Source of the DNA: Haloferax elongans ATCC BAA-1513
GTDB taxonomy: Archaea; Halobacteriota; Halobacteria; Halobacteriales; Haloferacaceae
DNA: 64,000 bases
Assembly: GCF_000336755.1 (NCBI RefSeq)
Contig: NZ_AOLK01000012.1
Coordinates: forward strand, 55,149-119,148
Reading direction: 5' to 3'
The translations under genes and the position numbers were made by a program. This document shows positions 50,974 through 58,691 of the stretch, piece by piece. The notes under the pieces were generated by a model. The model was not told the origin of the DNA and did not search any database. It saw only the letters and a program-made list of their open reading frames with translations. Numbering within the stretch: position 1 is the stretch's first letter; the number at the start of each line of letters is the position of its first letter.

Positions 50974-51732
50974 GTGAAAGGAAAGGAGTGGTACCAGGCC
51001 GACGACGTCGCCCAGGAATACGACTCGAAGCGGTTTTCCAAGGGCGGTCGGCTCATCGACCGGCGCGAGAAAGAGGCAGTCCTAGCTGCGCTCGGCCCAG
51101 TCGAGGACAAGAACATTCTCGAAATCGCCTGCGGAACGGGTCGGTTCACCGTGATGCTCGCACAGGAGGGGGCGAACATCGTCGGACTGGACATCTCGCG
51201 GGCGATGATGGCACAGGGACGGGAGAAGGCTCGTGCAGCAGGTGTAGCTGACCGAATCGAATTCCTCCGCGGTGACGCTGCTCGCCTTCCGTTCCCGGAC
51301 GACCACTTCGATGCGGTGTTCGCGATGCGGTTTTTCCACCTCGCGGACACCCCGGCGAAGTTCCTCGCGGAGATGGCGCGCGTCTCGAAAGAGCAGGTCT
51401 TCTTCGATACGTTCAACGACCAGAGCCTTCGGGTCGCCTACAACTGGCTGCTTCCGATGGGCTCGCACCTCTACTCGGAGCGCGACGTGCAGCGACTCCT
51501 CGACGACGCGGGTCTCGACCTCGTCGACGCCGCGCACGATTTCGTCCTCCCCTTCGGATTCTACCGAAAGATTCCCAACGGCGTCGCACGACCCTTCCGC
51601 GGCATCGACTTGGCAATCGGCGACTCCACTGTCGGTGACGACGTCGCGTCGGTTTCGTACTGGAACGCGCACGTCACCCAGTCGGCCGCCGCCGACACTC
51701 GTGCGACGGACCGTGCGAGTGACGCCGAGTGA
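50974..51732 (+). CDS. Class I SAM-dependent methyltransferase
   Basis: 252 residues. Motif I is NILEIACGTGRFTVMLAQEG (residues 44-63), followed by IVGLDISRAMMAQGREK and DAARLPFPDDHFDAVFAMRF, as in UbiE-like methyltransferases. The substrate is unknown; a lipid or quinone is possible. GTG 50974 (KGKEWYQADDVAQEYDSKRF) is chosen because CGTTTTAGGG ends about 25 nt before it, giving a leaderless mRNA, and because the reading frame upstream lacks haloarchaeal character and overlaps the zinc-finger gene. Confidence 0.82.
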   Translation: MKGKEWYQADDVAQEYDSKRFSKGGRLIDRREKEAVLAALGPVEDKNILEIACGTGRFTVMLAQEGANIVGLDISRAMMAQGREKARAAGVADRIEFLRGDAARLPFPDDHFDAVFAMRFFHLADTPAKFLAEMARVSKEQVFFDTFNDQSLRVAYNWLLPMGSHLYSERDVQRLLDDAGLDLVDAAHDFVLPFGFYRKIPNGVARPFRGIDLAIGDSTVGDDVASVSYWNAHVTQSAAADTRATDRASDAE

Positions 51733-51801
51733 CGTTCGCTGCGGGAGAAATTACCACGATTCTCGATTTACATTTAAGTACGTCCACCGCAAGTGTCGGG
51801 T

Positions 51802-52704
51802 ATGGACCTCTCGGTTGTGCTCCCGACCCTCAATGGTCGGGACCGTCTCGCGGCCAGCCTCGACGCGCTGGCTGCCCACGCCCCTGACGCCGAGGTCATC
51901 GTCGTCAATGGCCCGTCGGCGGACGGGACGACCGGGATGGTACGAGAACGCGACGACGTGGACGTACTCGTCGAACTCTCCGACCGAAATCTCAACGTCG
52001 CCCGCAATGCCGGTCTCGAAGTGGCGAGCGGCGAGGTCATCGCACTACTTCGGTACGACCTCTCTGTAGAGTCGTCGTGGCTCTCGGCGCTCGAAGCAAG
52101 CATCGAAGATGCCGACGTTGTCACCGGACCGCTCCACCAGACACTCAAAAACGGGATGACGACCGAGTCACTCGAACAGAACACGATTGCCGGACGCACG
52201 GTCACGTACTTCAACGGCGGGAACGTCGCGTTCCGCCGACAGGCTATCGAGTCGCTCGACGGCTTCGACGAGTATCTGGAGACTGGTGGCGCGCGCGACG
52301 TTGCTCACCGACTCGCTGCGTTCGGAAAAGAGGTCGTCTGGGCACCTGAGATGTGCGTTCGCCGGGAGTTCGAGGCCGACGGCGGTATCTCGGAGCGAGA
52401 TTGGGGCTGGAAGTATCGAGCGCTCACATATCGACTCGTGAAGAACTACGGCCCCCGACCTGCGATGGCGAAACGAACACTCAAACACGCTCTTTCTGAC
52501 GCTGCTGATGCTGCCTACGGTGTACTCACGGGTGACGTCACGCCGTCTGGGTGGGTTGGAACCGGCGGCGATGTCCTCGGTGGAATCGCGACGGGGGCGT
52601 CCGACGGTCTCGTTGCGAGGGCCCGCGACCGGTCGCGGACACGGAACCCACACGGGTGTTCGAAGCGGGCCGACCGCGCAGTCGCGCGCTACGATTGGCG
52701 GTAA
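51802..52704 (+). CDS. Family 2 glycosyltransferase
   Basis: 300 residues with a GT-A fold start: MDLSVVLPTLNGRDRLAASL, then VIVVNGPSADGTTGMV and NLNVARNAGLEVASGEVIAL. The usual metal-binding DxD is replaced by LLRYDLSVE (single Asp), so metal use is uncertain. TYFNGGNVAFRRQAIESL and GGARDVAHRL complete the acceptor side. The C-terminus is basic. It probably adds a sugar to a lipid or surface glycan. The TATA-like CATTTAAGTA lies about 25-33 nt upstream. Monocistronic, not in a visible glycan cluster. Confidence 0.82.
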   Translation: MDLSVVLPTLNGRDRLAASLDALAAHAPDAEVIVVNGPSADGTTGMVRERDDVDVLVELSDRNLNVARNAGLEVASGEVIALLRYDLSVESSWLSALEASIEDADVVTGPLHQTLKNGMTTESLEQNTIAGRTVTYFNGGNVAFRRQAIESLDGFDEYLETGGARDVAHRLAAFGKEVVWAPEMCVRREFEADGGISERDWGWKYRALTYRLVKNYGPRPAMAKRTLKHALSDAADAAYGVLTGDVTPSGWVGTGGDVLGGIATGASDGLVARARDRSRTRNPHGCSKRADRAVARYDWR

Positions 52705-52798
52705 GGCATCGGCGGATGCTGGTTCTGGCGGCGCTCACGACTGTTGGTTCTGGTGACGCTCAGGGTCGCCGCTGACGACGCTCACGAGAGCGACTCGC

Positions 52799-53623
52799 TT
52801 ACTCTCCACCAGGCGCGAGCGCGTCGATGACGCGGGCGGCGTTCTTCGAGAACGCTTTCGCCATCGCGTCTTCCGAGACGTCGAGTGTCAGTATCTCCAT
52901 GATGCCTACGTTCGGGTGCGTTTCGGGGGCACCGCTGCCGAAGAGCACGCGGTCGGGGTGTTCCAGTAGCGCACGTTCGAGAACACTTCGATACCGAACG
53001 AACCCTGTTTCGAGATACAGGTCGTCGTGGTCGTCGAGCAGGTCGATAGCTTCGTGCATCAGGTCTCGGTCGAGTGGGTAGCCGCCGAAACTCGAGAGAA
53101 TGACGGGGAACCGACCCAGAAGCGACGACTCGACAGCGGACGGTTCGAACGACTGGCCGCCGTGGACGAACACGGGAAGTCCGACCTGTTCGAGCATCGC
53201 CAACGTTTCTTCGTCCGGGAGACCGTCGACCGAGGGGGCGAGACAGAAGCCGTGGAATCGGTCGTCGTAGGCGTACTGCTCGATGTCGCCGGGGTCGGCG
53301 TGGTGGTCGGCCCGCGAGGACGTGAAGTTGCGAAGGCGGGCGGTCGCTTTGGCGCTCGGGTCGCGCGGCCCGTTGATGCGGGCAAACGCCAGAAACGGTC
53401 TATCGACGCTCATCCGCGCGACGGCGTTGTTCGGTCGGAGGTAACTCTGCCCCTCGGGTTGTGTCCCCGGCGAGACGAGTGCGCGGACGACACCCGCTTG
53501 GTGCAGTTCGCGCTCTAACCGTTCTGGACTGATTTCCCTGCCCCGCGTCGCCACCGAGTGTTCGTCGGGGTCGAGGCGGGCGTTCACGTCGACGACCCTG
53601 AACCCGTGTTCCAACTCCAACAT
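52799..53623 (-). CDS. Amidohydrolase/TIM-barrel metal-dependent hydrolase-like protein
   Basis: 274 residues. RVVDVNARLDPDEHSVATRG is in the position of the N-terminal metal strand (usually DxHxH, here DvNaR), GLPVFVHGGQSFEP carries a histidine, and VLFGSGAPETHPNVGIMEIL takes the place of the usual fGSDyP...; so several metal ligands of amidohydrolase_2 proteins are substituted. It may be a non-catalytic or altered member. ATG 53623 is used; an upstream in-frame TTG (53650) is possible. Function unknown. Confidence 0.65.
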   Translation of the reverse strand: MLELEHGFRVVDVNARLDPDEHSVATRGREISPERLERELHQAGVVRALVSPGTQPEGQSYLRPNNAVARMSVDRPFLAFARINGPRDPSAKATARLRNFTSSRADHHADPGDIEQYAYDDRFHGFCLAPSVDGLPDEETLAMLEQVGLPVFVHGGQSFEPSAVESSLLGRFPVILSSFGGYPLDRDLMHEAIDLLDDHDDLYLETGFVRYRSVLERALLEHPDRVLFGSGAPETHPNVGIMEILTLDVSEDAMAKAFSKNAARVIDALAPGGE

Positions 53624-53760
53624 CGTCTGTTGCTCATCGGTGAGCGCCAAATAGGTTTAGAAACCACAGCGCAAGAGTCCTGTAAGACGAGAAAACATTC
53701 ATTTCTACCTTTCTTCTTCGGTGGTACACAACGACTCAGGTTTTTGACTAAATCTCACGT

Positions 53761-53778
53761 AGAGAGAGAGTGTGTGTC
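53761..53778. repeat. AG/TG dinucleotide tract at the start codon of the HTH_10 gene
   Basis: Five AG units (53761-53770) run directly into a TGTGTGT stretch that contains the GTG start at 53772. Only that GTG opens the gene's frame; the GTG two bases earlier meets a stop after three codons. Confidence 0.7.
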
Positions 53779-54449
53779 TGATTGCAGAGGCAATCGCCCC
53801 GTTCTCGGCGCTTCCACTCGTCGAGGCAGACGCGCTCGGTGACCTCGAGCTCGAACTCGAACGGACGGTACCGACGGCCGAGCGGCGACAGCAGCGTCTG
53901 TGGGTGTGGGGACCGGGGGCGTCGAACTTCGACGCACACGCTGTGTTCGACTCCAGCCTCGGCGACGTTTCGTGTCTCGAGTCAATTCCCGGTGGGGCGT
54001 TGTACCGACTCCAGTGGGACGCCGCACAAAATACACTCCTTACGGCGCTGACGGACCTCGATATCACGCTCTTGGAGTGTGTCGGCACGAACGAGTCGTG
54101 GGAACTGCGACTCCGTGCACCGTCACATACGTCTCTCAGTGACCTCCGAACACGCTGTGAGGCCCATGACATCTCACTCGAATTCGACCGCATTACGTCG
54201 GTCGAAGAGGAGTCCGCACCGCTTGGAACGAGACTCACCGACGACCAGCGCGAAGCGCTCGTGCTCGCACTCGAACGCGGCTACTTCGACGACCACCGGC
54301 GCACGTCACTCGACGAACTCGGCCGCGAACTGAATATCTCGCGGCAGGCCGTCTCCGGCCGACTTCGCCGGGCATATCGGACACTCGCAGAACAGGTGCA
54401 TGAGGAGACGGTCCAAAGCGAACGTCGCAATCGAGATGTCGACTATTGA
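53772..54449 (+). CDS. Bacterio-opsin-activator-like HTH_10 regulator
   Basis: 225 residues. The C-terminal HTH_10 domain (about 155-215: LTDDQREALVLALERGYFDD, TSLDELGRELNISRQAVSGR) is the DNA-binding end of haloarchaeal Bat proteins. The N-terminal 150 residues match the usual bat-associated sensor-linker (LELELERTVPTAERRQQRLW, DISLEFDRI), without PAS or GAF domains. It probably controls metabolic or light/oxygen-responsive genes. The GTG start lies in a dinucleotide tract. A HalOD1 gene follows 125 bp downstream. Confidence 0.83.
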   Translation: MCLIAEAIAPFSALPLVEADALGDLELELERTVPTAERRQQRLWVWGPGASNFDAHAVFDSSLGDVSCLESIPGGALYRLQWDAAQNTLLTALTDLDITLLECVGTNESWELRLRAPSHTSLSDLRTRCEAHDISLEFDRITSVEEESAPLGTRLTDDQREALVLALERGYFDDHRRTSLDELGRELNISRQAVSGRLRRAYRTLAEQVHEETVQSERRNRDVDY

Positions 54450-54574
54450 ACTTCTCTAACTACTCACTAGTTTATTCAACACAGGAACAGGATTTCCCCC
54501 GATAGTGAAGGCAGAGTGTAATATCTTTCATAGTCAACCCATACGCATAGGTACCCAATCTTCGTTAACACAGT

Positions 54575-54856
54575 ATGGATAACCAGCGCGATGGAAATGC
54601 TGGGTCCGTGGTCTCAGTGTCTCTCGACGGGTACGAAGAGGTTGCGGTCGCGGTTACCTCGGCCGTGGCGACGGCAGCAGAACTCAACCCACTCGACCTT
54701 CCACCATTGGCAGACGTTGGAGTCGACCCTGAAGCACTTGAAACACTTTTCGGGACCACTCACGACCAGTCTCTGACCTTCACGTTTCGATACGCAGGAC
54801 ACCTCGTCACACTCGCTGGCGATGGCTCTCTCACCGTCGACCAAGAAGGAGGCTAG
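54575..54856 (+). CDS. Stand-alone HalOD1 output-domain protein
   Basis: 93 residues formed almost entirely by a HalOD1 domain: SVSLDGYEEVAVAVTSAVAT, then LDLPPLADVGVDPEALETLF and LTFTFRYAGHLVTLAGDGSL. HalOD1 is a haloarchaeal domain, often fused to receiver or other sensor modules, thought to pass on signals. Here it stands alone next to an HTH_10 regulator that lacks sensors, so the two may work together. The spacer 54450-54574 before it is AT-rich, with its promoter. Confidence 0.82.
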   Translation: MDNQRDGNAGSVVSVSLDGYEEVAVAVTSAVATAAELNPLDLPPLADVGVDPEALETLFGTTHDQSLTFTFRYAGHLVTLAGDGSLTVDQEGG

Positions 54857-54934
54857 CTAGTTCTGGCGATCGGAGAATAATCGACGTAAGCGGCGCTCTG
54901 TCGCGTGATTACACTGCGCATTCACTGGGGAAAG

Positions 54935-54943
54935 ATATTTATA
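54935..54943 (+). promoter_or_regulatory. TATA box of the thermosome gene
   Basis: ATATTTATA, preceded by a purine-rich BRE-like GGGGAAAG. It lies 36-44 nt before the ATG, so the mRNA should carry a short leader of about 10-15 nt. Strong consensus suits a highly expressed chaperonin gene. Confidence 0.65.
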
Positions 54944-54978
54944 GAACTGCAATCGTTGATAGCGGTTGAGGTTTCAAC

Positions 54979-56553
54979 ATGGCATCACGAATGCAGCAAC
55001 CGATGTACATCCTGGCAGAGGGTTCGCAACGAACACGCGGTCGGTCCGCGCAGGACTCGAATATCCGTGCCGGGAAGGCGGTCGCCGAGGCCGTCCGAAC
55101 CACCCTCGGACCGCGCGGGATGGACAAGATGCTCGTCGACTCTTCGGGCGAGGTCGTCATCACGAACGACGGAGCGACCATCCTTCAGAAGATGGACATC
55201 GAACATCCCGCTGCCCAGATGATCGTCGAAGTCTCTCAGACCCAAGAAGAGGAGGTCGGCGACGGCACGACCACCGCCGCCGTCCTCACCGGCGAACTCC
55301 TCGCCCACGCCGAGGACCTCCTCGACGACGACCTTCACCCGACTGTCATCGTCGAAGGTTACACCGAAGCGGCGGCAATCGCACAGGATGCCATCGACGA
55401 GAGTGTTCTCGACGCCGAACTCGACGACGACCTCCTCCAGAAGGTCGCCGAGTCGTCCATGACCGGCAAAGGAACCGGTGACGTGACCGCCGACGTACTC
55501 GCGAAACACGTCGTCAAGGGTGTCAGAATGGTCCACGAGGACAACGATGGCGCGTTCGACCGCGACAACGTTCGCGTCCTCACCCGTACGGGTGCCTCCT
55601 CGTCTGCGACCGAACTCGTCGAGGGTGTCGTCCTCGACAAAGACCCCGCCAGCGATAATATGCCCAAGTCGGTCGAAGACGCCGCTGTCGCCGTCCTCGA
55701 CATGAAGCTCGACGTACGCAAAAGCGAGATGGACACCGAGTACAACATCACCTCGGTCGACCAGCTCACCGCAGCCATCGACGCCGAAGACGCCGAACTC
55801 CGCGGCTACGCGAAGTCGCTCAAAGAAGCCGGTGTCGACGTCGTGTTCTGTACGAAGTCCATCGACGACCGCGTCGCTGGCTATCTCGCCGATGCTGGCA
55901 TTCTCGCGTTCGAGAGCGTCAAGAAGACCGACGCCCGCGCTATCGCCCGTGCAACGGGTGCGAAGCGCCTCGGTTCGCTCGAAGACATCGACGAGTACGA
56001 CCTCGGCCACGTCGACTCCGTCAGTCTCCGCACGTTCGGCGACGACGAACTCACCTTCGTCGAGGGCGGTGCGGCGGCCAAGGCTGTGACGCTGTTCCTC
56101 CGCGGCGGCACTGAACACGTCGTCGACGAACTCGAACGCACCATCAACGACGCTGTAGATGTCGTCGTCGCCGCCGTCGACAAGGGCGGTGTCGTCCCCG
56201 GTGCTGGCGCGACCGAAATCGCCATCGCCGACCGCATCCGGTCGAAGGCCGCCGGTATCGAGGGCCGCAAGCAACTCGCCGTCGAGGCCTACGCCGACGC
56301 CGTGGAGGCACTCCCGCGCACCCTCGCCGAAAACACTGGTCTGGACCCCATCGACGCACTCGTCGACCTGCGCGCCCGCTACGACAGCGAAGGCATCGCA
56401 GGCATCATCTCGACCGGCCGGGCGGGCGAAATCGGCGACCCAATCGAATACGGCGTCATCGACCCCGCGGCGGTCAAGCGCGAAGCCATCGAATCCGCCA
56501 CCGAAGCCGCGACGATGATTGTCCGCATCGACGACGTTATCGCCGCAGAATAA
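54979..56553 (+). CDS. cct3: Thermosome (group II chaperonin) subunit, CCT3-like
   Basis: 524 residues. Chaperonin marks are [57 protein letters not shown] and, near the C-terminus, [19 protein letters not shown]. The ATPase sites are intact. It ends ([11 protein letters not shown]) without the Gly/Met-rich tail that the major Haloferax subunits CCT1 and CCT2 have, which fits CCT3 (HVO_0778 from memory). It folds proteins in the cytoplasm, probably in mixed or specialised complexes. Confidence 0.94.
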   Translation: MASRMQQPMYILAEGSQRTRGRSAQDSNIRAGKAVAEAVRTTLGPRGMDKMLVDSSGEVVITNDGATILQKMDIEHPAAQMIVEVSQTQEEEVGDGTTTAAVLTGELLAHAEDLLDDDLHPTVIVEGYTEAAAIAQDAIDESVLDAELDDDLLQKVAESSMTGKGTGDVTADVLAKHVVKGVRMVHEDNDGAFDRDNVRVLTRTGASSSATELVEGVVLDKDPASDNMPKSVEDAAVAVLDMKLDVRKSEMDTEYNITSVDQLTAAIDAEDAELRGYAKSLKEAGVDVVFCTKSIDDRVAGYLADAGILAFESVKKTDARAIARATGAKRLGSLEDIDEYDLGHVDSVSLRTFGDDELTFVEGGAAAKAVTLFLRGGTEHVVDELERTINDAVDVVVAAVDKGGVVPGAGATEIAIADRIRSKAAGIEGRKQLAVEAYADAVEALPRTLAENTGLDPIDALVDLRARYDSEGIAGIISTGRAGEIGDPIEYGVIDPAAVKREAIESATEAATMIVRIDDVIAAE

Positions 56554-56578
56554 CGTTCGACGCCCAAACTTTTCACTA

Positions 56579-57193
56579 TCACACCCGCGGGAGTCGCCAC
56601 TCGTACCGAAGCGCCGCCATCCGAACGAGAAACACTATCGCGGCGCACAGCCCGGACGGAATCCCCGTCGGCGCACCGACCCATTGCGCGGCGAGAAACG
56701 CGAGACCGCCGACGACAGCAGGTGTCGCGTAGAAGTCGTCGCGGAGGACCACCGGCACGCGACCGATGAGGATATCGGCGATAGAACCGCCGCCGACGCC
56801 CGTGATAGTTCCGAGGATGACGACGCCAAACGGCGAGACTCCGGCTTCGACACCGACCAGCGCGCCCGTGGCAGTGAATGCTGCGAGACCGATTGCGTCG
56901 GACGTCAGAAACGCGGGGTGGTCGCGGACGCGACCCTGCAGCATGTGGATGAGAACGATAGCGAGGCCGACGCCGACGAGCGCGACCGACATATCGCCGG
57001 TCGTCGCGAGCGACGCCGGGACGCGGTCGACCAGAATGTCGCGGGTGGTCCCGCCTCCGAGCGCCGTGACGACGCCGAGGACGGCCACGCCGAACACGTC
57101 GAGCCCGGCGTCGGCCGCCTTGAGCGACCCGGCAACGGCGAACGCGAGGAGGCCGACGACGTTCATCACCGCGAAGGGGGCGAGGTCGACCAT
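56579..57193 (-). CDS. TRIC/UPF0126-family membrane protein
   Basis: 204 residues and seven helices in two repeated halves, each with the family motif: GVVTALGGGTTRDILVDRVP and GTITGVGGGSIADILIGRVP. Prokaryotic TRIC channels conduct cations as trimers; the haloarchaeal role is unknown. ATG 57193 shares one base with the stop of the SAM hydrolase gene (TGATG), so it is the last gene of the nadM operon. Confidence 0.83.
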   Translation of the reverse strand: MVDLAPFAVMNVVGLLAFAVAGSLKAADAGLDVFGVAVLGVVTALGGGTTRDILVDRVPASLATTGDMSVALVGVGLAIVLIHMLQGRVRDHPAFLTSDAIGLAAFTATGALVGVEAGVSPFGVVILGTITGVGGGSIADILIGRVPVVLRDDFYATPAVVGGLAFLAAQWVGAPTGIPSGLCAAIVFLVRMAALRYEWRLPRV

Positions 57194-57975
57194 CAGTCGC
57201 GGACCACGCGAACGCTGTCGCCCGGAGCGAGACCGAACGCCTCGTCGCCGCGGCCGTGGTTCACGTCGCACTCGACGTTTCCGTGACTCCCGACGGTGAC
57301 GAGTCGCTCACCGCGCGGGACGGCCTCGAAGGTGTGGCCGACCGGTACGTCCTCGCCGTTCACCGTGACGTGGTCACATCCGCGGACGAACTCGCCCGGC
57401 ACGTTCGTGATGCAGTTGCCGAAGTCGTCGACGACGAGCACGTCGCCGGTTGCGACTCCAGTTTCAGAATCGACCGTCGCAGTCGGGAGCGTGAGGTCGA
57501 CGAGGTCGTCCGTATCGAGGGGCGAAAATCGCTCGATGTCGCCGAGTTCGTCGGGTGCCACGTCGTGGGCGTCCGCGGCGGCCGGGGCGAACACGTCCCG
57601 GCCGTGGAACGTGGTGGATGCCGGATTTTCGACGCGGATTTCGTAGGCGTCGATGGTCGGACCGCCGTCGGCTTCGTCGGCGATGCGGCGCGCTGGGGGT
57701 CGAAGCACGCCGTTGTCCGGCCCGACGAGGACGTGGTCGCCGACGCGGAGCACGATTGCTCGACGGTCGGTTCCGACGCCGGGGTCGACGACGACGAGAT
57801 GGACTGCCGGTGGGAAGTACGGAAGCGTCTCACGAAGCCAGAACGCAGCGGCTCGAACATCCTGTCTGGGCAGGTCGTGCGCCACGTCGACGAGGCGGGC
57901 GTCAGTTCGCGAGAGCACGACGCCTTTCATCGCCGCGGGGTACGCCGACCCGAAGTCGGACGCGAGCGTAATCAT
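57193..57975 (-). CDS. S-adenosylmethionine hydrolase (SAM-hydroxide adenosyltransferase family, DUF62)
   Basis: 260 residues. Typical parts are MITLASDFGSAYPAAMKGVV, VHLVVVDPGVGTDRRAIVLR, LVGPDNGVLRPPARR and DDFGNCITNVPGE, all substrate-binding elements of enzymes that split SAM (or SAM analogues) to adenosine and methionine. ATG 57975 is one base after the nadM stop. The grouping with nadM suggests nucleoside or cofactor salvage. Confidence 0.88.
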   Translation of the reverse strand: MITLASDFGSAYPAAMKGVVLSRTDARLVDVAHDLPRQDVRAAAFWLRETLPYFPPAVHLVVVDPGVGTDRRAIVLRVGDHVLVGPDNGVLRPPARRIADEADGGPTIDAYEIRVENPASTTFHGRDVFAPAAADAHDVAPDELGDIERFSPLDTDDLVDLTLPTATVDSETGVATGDVLVVDDFGNCITNVPGEFVRGCDHVTVNGEDVPVGHTFEAVPRGERLVTVGSHGNVECDVNHGRGDEAFGLAPGDSVRVVRD

Positions 57976-57976
57976 C

Positions 57977-58522
57977 TCAGCACGGGTTCGGGTCGTCGTC
58001 GGACGCTACGTGCTCTGACCCGTCGGAGGCGGTGACGCGCTGAATGCGCTCGATACCGCCGATTTCGTAGACGACGTCCACGACCGCATCGGGGACGAGC
58101 GACTCCCAATCTCGGTCTTCGATCATCCGCTGGCGGACTTCGGTCCCTTCCAGCACGTCGCGGTTGAACATGGGCGATTGGCGAACCTCGACGCCCGCCT
58201 CTTTGAACAGTTGGATAACGAGTGGGTTGTTGGAGTAGGCGACGTCGAACGCCGGCGACATCGACTGGACGTGGCTCACCCACACCGAGTTGCGGTCTAA
58301 GTCCTCGATTGGAACCGCGTACGTTGTGACGTCGAAGTCCTTGACGGCTTTCGTGACCATCATGATGCGCTCGCCGGCGGTAAACGGGTTCCGCGGCGAG
58401 TGCGAGTCGCCAGCGGACCCGATACCGAGAACGAGTTCGTCGACGTCTGCGGCTATCTCTTCGACCATCCGGTGGTGGCCGTTGTGGTACGGCTGAAACC
58501 GGCCGATGTAGAACCCCCGCAT
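57977..58522 (-). CDS. nadM: Nicotinamide-nucleotide adenylyltransferase, archaeal NadM
   Basis: 181 residues. GRFQPYHNGHH (residues 7-17) is the nucleotidyltransferase HxGH site; GIGSAGDSHSPRNPFTAGER and EGTEVRQRMIE (the ISSTxxR equivalent) complete the active site. It forms NAD from NMN and ATP. A short acidic C-terminal tail (ASDDDPNPC) is haloarchaeal. It heads an operon with SAM hydrolase and TRIC-like genes, spaced by one base and by a 1-bp overlap. Confidence 0.92.
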   Translation of the reverse strand: MRGFYIGRFQPYHNGHHRMVEEIAADVDELVLGIGSAGDSHSPRNPFTAGERIMMVTKAVKDFDVTTYAVPIEDLDRNSVWVSHVQSMSPAFDVAYSNNPLVIQLFKEAGVEVRQSPMFNRDVLEGTEVRQRMIEDRDWESLVPDAVVDVVYEIGGIERIQRVTASDGSEHVASDDDPNPC

Positions 58523-58691
58523 TGGTCAGGGCTTCGGTTGCTCCACTTATAAATACGCCGAGTTAGCTTAATTTCGGTATTCTGGTGGTAGGACTGTCGA
58601 AACCGGATAATACGGCCCGGTACGTGTGATGCAATCGGGGAGAAAGTATATCAGGCGTAGGGCCTACGTTAGAAGTAGCGACGACAGTTCT

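Noticed and set aside
58626..58691. Earlier LonB start at 58626 or 58629
   Set aside because: It would place the TATA-like AGTATATC inside the coding region and add a basic segment unlike the acidic LonB head that begins MSNDTNTDD.
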